From contig DATLYH010000159.1 in assembly GCA_035575035.1 (NCBI GenBank), forward strand, positions 1-10,396: a DNA stretch of 10,396 bases. The letters are read 5' to 3'. The position numbers were made by a program, and so were the translations under genes. The stretch comes from DATLYH01 sp035575035 (GTDB lineage: Bacteria > Planctomycetota > Planctomycetia > Gemmatales > Gemmataceae). This document shows positions 1-6,388 of this stretch, one piece after another (within the stretch, counting starts at the first letter, position 1; the number at the start of each line of letters is the position of its first letter). The notes beneath the pieces were generated by a model. It was given only the letters and a program-made list of their open reading frames with translations, was not told the DNA's origin and did not search any database.

Positions 1-221
1 TGGTGCGCGAAGGCCCCCAGCCGATCGAGCCGCCGCCCCCACCGGTCGAGGCAGTGCCGCTCCCGGCCGCCCCCCCGCCGCCGCCGCCGACCCCGCCGCG
101 ACGCCCGGCCGCGCGCGTGTCCCCGTCGCTGGCGGCGCTGCTCTCCTCTGCCGAGGGGCTGCGCCATGCCTTCATCGTGCGAGAGATCCTTGATCCGCCG
201 TTGTGCAAACGGCGACGGTGA
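1..221 (+). CDS. C-terminal fragment of a proline-rich protein of unknown function
   Basis: The reading frame is open from the window edge (first full codon at 3) to a TGA at 219-221, so this is the end of a gene whose body lies upstream. About 72 residues are visible. The first 40 are a low-complexity stretch of prolines with alanine, valine and arginine, as in a flexible linker. It is followed by a predicted helical tail (SPSLAALLSSAEGLRHAF, then IVREILDPP) ending in a basic KRRR. The GTG at position 3 has no visible ribosome binding site, so I treat it as an internal codon. A hairpin terminator follows seven bases after the stop, which supports a real gene end. The short REILxPP-type ending looks like C-termini I recall from planctomycete proteins, but I cannot verify this and assign no function. 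The gene is convergent with the permease gene that ends at 282. Confidence 0.55.
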   Translation, partial: VREGPQPIEPPPPPVEAVPLPAAPPPPPPTPPRRPAARVSPSLAALLSSAEGLRHAFIVREILDPPLCKRRR

Positions 222-227
222 ATGCGC

Positions 228-264
228 AAGCCCACGGACCGCAGCCCGTGGGCTTGGTTGTTTT
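228..264 (+). terminator. Rho-independent terminator between convergent genes
   Basis: A perfect 10-bp stem (228-237 AAGCCCACGG pairing with 246-255 CCGTGGGCTT) with an 8-nt loop is followed by the T-rich tail GGTTGTTTT. It lies just after the stop at 221, so it fits termination of the plus-strand gene. On the other strand the hairpin would lie downstream of the permease gene (stop at 282), but no T tract follows in that direction, so any bidirectional action would be weaker. Confidence 0.75.
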
Positions 265-281
265 CCGAAGGGGGCGGGGCT

Positions 282-1493
282 TCACTCGTACCGCAGCGCC
301 TCGATCGGGTCAAGTCGGGACGCCTTTTGCGCTGGGTAGAAACCGAAGAAGACGCCGACCGCAGCGGCAACGGCGCAGGCCAGCACCACGATCACCGGCG
401 AGATCACCACGTCCCAGCCGGCCACCCGGGCAATGGCCACGGCGGCAGCGATGCCCAGCGTGATGCCGATCACCCCGCCGACCATCGCCAGCACCACCGC
501 CTCGATCAAAAATTGCGTCAGAATGTCGGCCGGGGTCGCGCCCACGGCCATGCGGATGCCGATTTCCCGCGTTCGCTCCGTCACCGACACGAGCATGATG
601 TTCATGATGCCGATGCCGCCGACCACCAGCGAGATCGAGGCGATGACCGCCACCAGGATTTGCAGCACCCGCGTCACCACCAGGGCCAACTCCGTCATCT
701 CCTGGACGCTGCTGACATCAAACTTATCCTGCCCCGGCTTGAGATGGTGCTGCTCCCGCAGCACCCGGTTGATCTCTTCCTTGGCCCGCTCGGTCATGTT
801 CTCGTTGCGTACGGCGGTCAGGATCATCATTACCTTCTTCTCGCCGACCAGCTTCTCCTGAAGCGTGGTGAGCGGTACGAAGATCTGGTCGTCCTGGTCG
901 GGCCCCAGCGGCGACCGCCCCTTCTCGGCCAGCACGCCGACGACGGTCAACACCAGGCGGTCGATGCGGATCTTCTGGCCGACCGGGTTAGGCTTGTCAG
1001 GGAAAAGTTTCTTACGGACGGTCTGGCCGATCAGACAGACGTGGGCCATCTTCTTCATGTCTTCCTCGGTGAAGAAGGCCCCGTTGGTCAACTTCCAGTT
1101 GCGGACCTTGAGGACTTCCGGCTCGCAGCCGACAATGCTGGTCGGCCAGGTGCGGGTGCCGGTGGTGGCCACCCGTTGGGAGAATTGCAGCTGGGCGACG
1201 CCGACGAGCAGGTGGCCGACTTGCCGGCGGATCGCCTCAGCATCGGCGGCGGTCAGCGGCGTGAAGTCGGCAACCATCCCCTGCTGCGTCCGGGCGCCGG
1301 CGCGGATCAGGATCAGGTTTTTGCCGACACTCTCCAGGCGCTCGTCGAGCTTGGCCCGGGCGCCATCGCCGGCCGACACCATGGCGATGACAGCGCTGAT
1401 GCCGATGACGATGCCCAGGCTGGTCAAGCCGGAGCGGCCCTTGTTGACCAGTAACGCCGCCAGGGCAACACGGATCGCAGAGAAAAAGCTCAT
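282..1493 (-). CDS. MacB-type ABC transporter permease (MacB_PCD + FtsX domains)
   Basis: This is a 403-residue inner-membrane permease of the MacB/FtsX superfamily, which couples cytoplasmic ATP hydrolysis to movements of a periplasmic domain in tripartite exporters. The first transmembrane helix is near residues 23-42 (LTSLGIVIGISAVIAMVSAG). A periplasmic domain spans about 45-265, with the family segment NLILIRAG at 59-66. Three C-terminal helices follow near 272-300, 328-352 and 362-386. The cytoplasmic coupling motif ERTREIGIRMAVGAT lies at 306-320 and the usual ending LDPIEALRYE closes the protein. Length and topology match the membrane half of MacB, so the ATPase is a separate gene, as is common outside Proteobacteria. 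ATG at 1493 is the natural start, but no clear Shine-Dalgarno site precedes it. It is the last gene of the adaptor-ATPase-permease operon, 84 bp after the ATPase stop. The substrate cannot be read from sequence; macrolide, peptide, lipid or siderophore export are all possible. Confidence 0.93.
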   Translation of the reverse strand: MSFFSAIRVALAALLVNKGRSGLTSLGIVIGISAVIAMVSAGDGARAKLDERLESVGKNLILIRAGARTQQGMVADFTPLTAADAEAIRRQVGHLLVGVAQLQFSQRVATTGTRTWPTSIVGCEPEVLKVRNWKLTNGAFFTEEDMKKMAHVCLIGQTVRKKLFPDKPNPVGQKIRIDRLVLTVVGVLAEKGRSPLGPDQDDQIFVPLTTLQEKLVGEKKVMMILTAVRNENMTERAKEEINRVLREQHHLKPGQDKFDVSSVQEMTELALVVTRVLQILVAVIASISLVVGGIGIMNIMLVSVTERTREIGIRMAVGATPADILTQFLIEAVVLAMVGGVIGITLGIAAAVAIARVAGWDVVISPVIVVLACAVAAAVGVFFGFYPAQKASRLDPIEALRYE

Positions 1494-1502
1494 GGCAGTC
1501 TG

Positions 1503-1566
1503 TAGTCCGTGGTCCGTCGTCCCTTCGTCAGCGTCCCTTTGCTTCTGACCATGGCTGGCGGACTAC
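1503..1566. repeat. Heptad-like tract with short inverted repeat in the ATPase-permease gap
   Basis: The 84-bp gap between the ATPase and permease genes contains units tagtccg, tggtccg, tcgtccc, ttcgtca and gcgtccc in a row (1503-1537). The trinucleotide gtc recurs at 1505, 1512, 1519, 1527 and 1533, giving spacings of 7, 7, 8 and 6. The sequence GTAGTCCG (1502-1509) is repeated inverted as CGGACTAC (1559-1566). One unit, ttcgtca, is identical to a unit of the larger palindrome near 9545. It may be a degenerate member of the same repeat class; chance cannot be excluded for so short a tract. Confidence 0.4.
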
Positions 1567-1577
1567 GGCCCGATGGT

Positions 1578-2348
<771 letters not shown>

Positions 2349-2355
2349 GGGTTTT

Positions 2356-2376
2356 CCTCCCAATTCCTTTTTCCTC
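2356..2376 (-). promoter_or_regulatory. Two tandem Shine-Dalgarno sites before alternative TTG starts of the ATPase
   Basis: Read on the minus strand, GGAGG is followed after nine bases by the TTG at 2363. A second GGGAGG (2361-2356) is followed after seven bases by the TTG at 2348. Both are in frame. The second has the better spacing and gives a product that starts like other LolD-family ATPases, so it is preferred. Confidence 0.55.
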
Positions 2377-2381
2377 CCTGA

Positions 2382-3761
2382 CTAGAACTTGATGTTGGGC
2401 ATGTTGCCGAACAGTCCGGACCGCTGGGCGGTCCGCGCCTCAATGATCACCCGCGGGTAGGTAGCGGGATTCGCCGGGTCCGGCCGCGGGCTTAGCTCCG
2501 GGTCCCAGTCGAGCACTTCATAATACTGGGGGTCGCGGATGCCGGTATCGCCCTGCGTGGTCTTGCCGCCGACACGGACGAAGATCGGCCAGGGCTTCTT
2601 CGCGGCGTCGAGGACCCAAACCGGCTTCCACTGGTCCTGGTCCGGGCGCTGCTCCCAGCGGGCCAGTTTGGCCCGGGCCGCCTCCGTCAGGAAATGCTCG
2701 TCAAGCTGGAAGTTGATGGCGCTGGTGGGCATCTTCCAGGTGTTGTCATGCTTGCGGCGGATAATGTCCAGTGAGGCCGTGGTCATGCCGGGGCGAAGCT
2801 TCCAGCCGCCAGGGGCCGTCGCGTCGGGCTGATTGCGGACCGCGATGATCACCTTGTAGAAGATCGCTCCCAACTCGCTGGTCGGCATCATTCGGATCTC
2901 GCTCACCTTGCCGCTGAAGTGCAGGTCGGTGTCGGAGTAGGCGGAAACCGTGAAGTCGGCCAGCTGACCGAGATGTACCTTGCTGACGTCCCCCTCGGCC
3001 ACCTGGGCATGCAGCTGCATCTCCTCCAGGTCGGCGGCCAAGGTGAAGAGCGGAGATGTCTCCTGGGGGCTGACCATCCGGTTGAGGACTACCTTGCGGT
3101 CCAGGACGAGGTATTTGCGCTTTGCGCCAGCGGAGGCGTCCAGGTCGATCTTCTCCTGGGTTGGCGCCCCACCCTCCGGGCTGCCCGGCGTCCGCTCCAC
3201 GACCGGCACCCGGATCGTCATCAGTTTCAATCCTAGCTCGGCCAGACGTTGCGCCTCGTTGGCTTCTTCGAGCTTGGCTTCGGCGGCCTTGACGGCGGCC
3301 TCGGCGGCCTTCAACAAATACTGGGCCTCATCAAACTCCTTCTGAACCCGGATCTCCGGGTCCAGCTTGCTCAGCCGGTCCACCCGCACCTGGGCGGCCT
3401 CGCGAGCGGCCTTCGCTCTCTCCAGGTCGGCCGCCGCCTGCTTGACCACGACCTCGGCCTGAGCCAGTTTCCGCCGGGCCATCCGGTCGTCGAGACGGCA
3501 GAGAACGTCGCCAGACTGCACCTCGTCGTTGAAGTCGGCGTTGATCTCGACAACCCGGCCGGGCACTTCGGTGAAAATGGCCAGCACTTCACGCGGCTGC
3601 AAGACGCCGCTGCCGCCGACGGTCTCCGCGATCGAGCCGAATTCAACGGATGCAAATGTGAACAGATCCTCACCATTGGCCGGGCGTTTGTGGCTGAGCC
3701 AGTATGCTCCGCCCGCAAGGCCGAGGGTCAGTAAGACAAGGGTCAGCAGGAGTTTCTTCAC
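2382..3761 (-). CDS. HlyD/MacA-type periplasmic adaptor subunit
   Basis: This is a membrane-fusion (periplasmic adaptor) protein of 459 residues that would link the MacB-type permease to an outer-membrane channel. From the GTG at 3761: a short basic N-terminus (VKK) and a transmembrane anchor at about 4-22; the first half-lipoyl segment with SGVLQPREVLAIF and VPGRVVEI (51-73) and GDVLCRLDD (84-92); an alpha-helical coiled coil at about 95-180 rich in Ala, Glu, Lys and Arg; a beta-barrel at about 215-330; and a membrane-proximal domain to the end (VWVLDA, FVRVGGKT, YYEVLDW). The second half-lipoyl motif (normally API-DG-V) is split: TIRVPVVE is followed by about 30 polar residues before the strand resumes at YLVLDRKVV. 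The GTG at 3761 is preferred because it puts KK directly before the hydrophobic helix and has GGTGGA six bases upstream. The frame is open to a TTG at 3806 without support. It is the first gene of its operon. Confidence 0.9.
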   Translation of the reverse strand: MKKLLLTLVLLTLGLAGGAYWLSHKRPANGEDLFTFASVEFGSIAETVGGSGVLQPREVLAIFTEVPGRVVEINADFNDEVQSGDVLCRLDDRMARRKLAQAEVVVKQAAADLERAKAAREAAQVRVDRLSKLDPEIRVQKEFDEAQYLLKAAEAAVKAAEAKLEEANEAQRLAELGLKLMTIRVPVVERTPGSPEGGAPTQEKIDLDASAGAKRKYLVLDRKVVLNRMVSPQETSPLFTLAADLEEMQLHAQVAEGDVSKVHLGQLADFTVSAYSDTDLHFSGKVSEIRMMPTSELGAIFYKVIIAVRNQPDATAPGGWKLRPGMTTASLDIIRRKHDNTWKMPTSAINFQLDEHFLTEAARAKLARWEQRPDQDQWKPVWVLDAAKKPWPIFVRVGGKTTQGDTGIRDPQYYEVLDWDPELSPRPDPANPATYPRVIIEARTAQRSGLFGNMPNIKF

Positions 3762-4200
3762 GAGCCATCCACCGTAAAGAGGAATCCGCGTATTCACCAA
3801 AGCCAAACGTCTGCTCCGGCTCTGGACCTATATTCTCCCAATATTACTAACTCCCGCCAAGGTTCTCGGCCGGGATTCGCCGATATTTTTGACAGTCCCC
3901 TGACATTTACCCCATTTTGGCAACGTAGTTGCTATACCCCTCATCCCCTGACCGATACTGCACGAAAGTTCCCCCAACGACAAGGACGACAAACCGAAAA
4001 GGGTCGGCAGCACCCCCTACTTTTTCATACGTCCCCCAATGGCTGACCGGACATTTTGTTGCGGCAAGCCTTGGCGATGCCAACGGTCCTCTGGGTGACA
4101 TCACCTGCGCTTTCCGTGCCAGCCGGGATTGCTTCGATGGCGGCTGTCGGTCTATACTCTCTCCTCCACACCCACGTTCGCCGCTTGGGGAAGGAGCCCC
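3762..4200. other. Divergent intergenic region between the exporter operon and the glycosyltransferase operon
   Basis: This stretch of 439 bp is clearly more AT-rich than its surroundings and holds no convincing gene; the short minus-strand frames in it have no recognisable product. It must carry promoters for both flanking operons. On the minus strand an AT-rich patch around 3826-3890 is the likely promoter area of the adaptor gene; a TTGGCG (3860-3855) lies 19 bases from GAATAT (3835-3830), a weak match. An interrupted palindrome TGGCAAC-GTA-GTTGCTA (3918-3934, one G-T pair) could be an operator. The octamer CCCCTGAC occurs near 3897 and again near 3944. No RNA gene was recognised. Confidence 0.5.
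4129..4158 (+). promoter_or_regulatory. Candidate sigma-70-type promoter for the glycosyltransferase pair
   Basis: TTGCTT (4129-4134) and TATACT (4153-4158) are separated by 18 bases. The -10 box matches five of six consensus positions and the -35 box three. Transcription would begin near 4165, about 35 bases before the ATG at 4201, leaving room for the AAGGAG ribosome binding site at 4191-4196. Prediction from position and consensus only. Confidence 0.35.
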
Positions 4201-5301
4201 ATGAACCTGGTCCTTCAATCATTCTGCCGCAACATCGAGGCACTTCCGCGTCTGCTGTCGCACCGCCGGCCGCGCCGGCCGTCCCCGGCCGTGCAGACGC
4301 CCCAGGTGTCGGTGGTGATCGTCAACTACTGTCAGTGGCCGGACACGGCGGGACTGGTCCGGCAGTTGTTGGCTGCCCCCGCGGTCCACCGCGGCAGGGC
4401 CGAAGTGGTGGTGGTGGACAATCATTCGCCGCCCCACCCGTTGGCCGCCCGGTTGCGGCGCTGGCCGGGCGTTTCGCTGCGGCGCTGGCGGCGCAATCGC
4501 GGCTTTGCCCGGGCGGTCAACGAGGGTTGCCGGCTCAGCCGGGGGCAATGGCTGCTCTTGCTCAATCCCGATGTCACCATCCCGACCGGCTTCCTCGACG
4601 GCATCCTGGAGTTGACCGACCGCCTGGCGCAAGAGGAGCCGCGGGCCGGCATCGTCGGACTGCGATTGTACAACAGCGACGGCACGCCGCAGCCTTCCTC
4701 CGGCCCTTTCCCCACCCTGGCCGGCACCCTTGCCCGGATGCTCTTGCCGCGGACCTGGCGGAAGTATCACCCCCGGGGCGCGAGGCGCCGCTGCCGGGTG
4801 CCGTGGGTGACCGGCTGCTGTCTGCTGCTGCGGCGCGACTGCTTGCAGGAGCTGGGCGGGCTGGACCCGGATTTCTTCCTTTATTACGAGGATGTGGACC
4901 TCTGCCGCCGGGCCCGCGCGCGTGGTTGGTCGGTCTGGTTCGAGCCGTCGCTGGGCGTCATCCATCACAATCCGCTGCATCGCCGGGCCGTGCCGCCGCA
5001 CCTGCGCCTGTTCACCCGGCACGCCCTGCTGACGTATGGCTCCAAGCATTGGCCGAGATGGCAATTCCAGGTGCTGGCCGGCATCGTGCGCATAGAAGCC
5101 CGGCTGCGGCAGTGGTGGACCGGCTGGCGGGGAGATGAGCGGGCGGCCGCCCTGTTCGGCGAGTTGCGGGCCATTGCCGCCGACCTGGCAGGCCGACGCC
5201 GGACGGCCGCCCGGCGCCGCCTGAACCGGGTCGTCCGTCAGGAGGAGGAGCGCCTTGCCGGCCGGCCTGTCGATTGTCATTCCGTCGCACCATCGTCCTG
5301 A
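4201..5301 (+). CDS. Family 2 glycosyltransferase (rhamnosyltransferase-like)
   Basis: This 366-residue inverting GT-A glycosyltransferase of family GT2 would transfer a sugar from a nucleotide-sugar donor in polysaccharide or glycolipid synthesis. Visible motifs are the donor-binding strand VSVVIVNY (36-43), VVVVDNHS (69-76), the DxD-like metal site LNPDV (121-125), VTGCCLLLRR (203-212) and the catalytic-base segment YYEDVDLCRRARARGW (228-243). HH at 255-256 follows. The pattern resembles the WbbL/RfbF-like rhamnosyltransferase group, but donor and acceptor cannot be read. No transmembrane helix is evident; the Arg-rich N-terminus and an Arg/Ala-rich C-terminus (about 310-350) suggest a peripheral membrane or coiled region. 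ATG at 4201 has AAGGAG four bases upstream; the frame is open further upstream without a better start. Its 3' end overlaps the next glycosyltransferase by 47 bp, so the two are translationally coupled and probably act in the same pathway. Confidence 0.92.
   Translation: MNLVLQSFCRNIEALPRLLSHRRPRRPSPAVQTPQVSVVIVNYCQWPDTAGLVRQLLAAPAVHRGRAEVVVVDNHSPPHPLAARLRRWPGVSLRRWRRNRGFARAVNEGCRLSRGQWLLLLNPDVTIPTGFLDGILELTDRLAQEEPRAGIVGLRLYNSDGTPQPSSGPFPTLAGTLARMLLPRTWRKYHPRGARRRCRVPWVTGCCLLLRRDCLQELGGLDPDFFLYYEDVDLCRRARARGWSVWFEPSLGVIHHNPLHRRAVPPHLRLFTRHALLTYGSKHWPRWQFQVLAGIVRIEARLRQWWTGWRGDERAAALFGELRAIAADLAGRRRTAARRRLNRVVRQEEERLAGRPVDCHSVAPSS
5241..5257 (+). promoter_or_regulatory. Ribosome binding site inside the first glycosyltransferase gene that sets a TTG start
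   Basis: GGAGGAGGAG (5241-5250) lies immediately before the TTG at 5255, within the coding sequence of the preceding gene. No ATG or GTG offers a better start, and the product begins right before the conserved SIVIPSHHR strand, so the strong Shine-Dalgarno tract decides for TTG. Confidence 0.65.
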
Positions 5302-6220
5302 TTTGCTGCGGCTCTGCCTGGCCGCGGTGGTTCGCCATGCGCCGGCCGATACCGAGGTGGTGGTGGTGGACGACGGCTCGCCGGACGGCGTCGTGAGTCG
5401 CACGACGGCGGCTTTCCCCGGGGTGCGGACCGTGCGCTTGCCGCGGCAGCGCGGTTTCTGTGCCGCCGCCAACGCCGGCGTCCGAGCCGCCCGCTATCCG
5501 ATCGTTGAATTGCTGAACGATGACACCGAAGTGACCGCCGGCTGGGCCACGGCGGCGCTGGTGTGGTTCAACGACCCGACCGTCGCCGCGGTGGCGCCGC
5601 TGGTGCTGCGGCATTCTCGGTCATCCGCATCCCCTGTTATCGACAGCGCCGGCGACCGCTACCACATCGGCGGGGTGGCGGGCAAGCGGGGGCACGGGAA
5701 GCGGCTCGGCCCGGCTTACCTGCGTCCGCGGCAGGTGTTCGGGGCCAGCGCTTCGAGCGCTTTCTATCGCCGCGATGTATTCTTGCGCGTGGGGGCCTTC
5801 CCGGAGGAGTTCGGCGCCTATTTTGAGGATGTGGACCTGGCCTTTCGGTTGAACCGGGCCGGCTACCGGACGGTTTTTGAGCCGGGCTCGCGCGTCCTGC
5901 ATCGGGTCGGCGCCTCGCACCGCCCGCACCGCCGACTGCTGGAACAACAGTCGCGCAACGAGGAGTTGGTCTTCTGGCGGAACCTGCCGGGCCGGGCGCT
6001 GCTGTGGGCCCTGCCGCTGCATCTGGCTGTGCTGGCCGGCAAGGCCTGGCTGCGCTGGGGCGACGGCGGGCTGCTGCCGTTTGTGTGCGGGCGGCTGCGC
6101 GTGCTCGGAGAGCTGCCCCGGCTGGTACGTCATCGCCGTCGGCTGCGGGCGTTGGGACCGGCGGCCGACCTGCGCCGATGGGGAGTCGATATTGCCCTGC
6201 ACCCCTCGCTTGACCCCTGA
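5255..6220 (+). CDS. Second family 2 glycosyltransferase
   Basis: A 321-residue GT2-family enzyme. Motifs in order: SIVIPSHHRPDLL (6-18), VVVVDDGSPDG (35-45), RGFCAAANAG (66-75), the DxD-type metal site LLNDDTEV (86-93), FGASASSAFYRRDVF (162-176) and the catalytic-base segment FEDVDLAFRLNRAGY (190-204), followed by H216. The domain arrangement parallels the upstream gene, but the two are clearly different enzymes, perhaps successive steps in one glycan. A hydrophobic stretch near 247-265 (RALLWALPLHLAVLAGKAW) may bind the membrane. The TTG start at 5255 overlaps the upstream gene by 47 bp and follows a GGAGGAGG tract. Donor and acceptor are unknown. No terminator is visible after the stop; instead a possible lysS promoter overlaps the gene's last codons. 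Confidence 0.92.
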   Translation: MPAGLSIVIPSHHRPDLLRLCLAAVVRHAPADTEVVVVDDGSPDGVVSRTTAAFPGVRTVRLPRQRGFCAAANAGVRAARYPIVELLNDDTEVTAGWATAALVWFNDPTVAAVAPLVLRHSRSSASPVIDSAGDRYHIGGVAGKRGHGKRLGPAYLRPRQVFGASASSAFYRRDVFLRVGAFPEEFGAYFEDVDLAFRLNRAGYRTVFEPGSRVLHRVGASHRPHRRLLEQQSRNEELVFWRNLPGRALLWALPLHLAVLAGKAWLRWGDGGLLPFVCGRLRVLGELPRLVRHRRRLRALGPAADLRRWGVDIALHPSLDP

Positions 6221-6238
6221 GGCGCAAGCTGCTAAGGT
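6210..6238 (+). promoter_or_regulatory. Candidate promoter of lysS overlapping the glycosyltransferase stop
   Basis: TTGACC (6210-6215, five of six consensus positions) is followed after exactly 17 bases by TAAGGT (6233-6238, three of six). Transcription would start near 6245, giving a leader of about 145 bases before the preferred lysS start. The leader has a small hairpin (6250-6255 CCACGG with 6261-6266 CCGTGG). The spacing is good and the -10 box poor, so this is tentative. Confidence 0.3.
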
Positions 6239-6388
6239 AAGCCCGTTGTCCACGGTCTTGCCGTGGCCGGATGGAAACGAACCCGGGGCGGAGGGCGGCG
6301 CCGACGCCTGCTTTCCCATCTTTGTCAGCCGCGCTGGACCGACCCTGGCTCCGTTGACCTCGCCCCGCCTCCACGAAAGCAAACCGCA

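Noticed and set aside
222..1454. Long plus-strand open frame of 410 codons opposite the MacB-type permease
   Set aside because: Its product is His/Asp/Arg-rich with no domain, and it is antisense to a permease with clear family motifs; it is a GC-driven shadow.
3828..4218. Short minus-strand frames in the divergent intergenic region
   Set aside because: They are 60-100 codons with no recognisable product, overlap each other and the promoter region, and have no clear ribosome binding site.
4219..5472. Minus-strand open frame of 417 codons opposite the glycosyltransferases
   Set aside because: Pro/Gln/Arg-rich shadow of two GT2 genes with complete catalytic motifs.
6263..6388. N-terminal extension of LysRS from the upstream GTG
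   Set aside because: The 42 residues are Arg/Pro-rich, unlike the family, and no ribosome binding site precedes the GTG at 6263.
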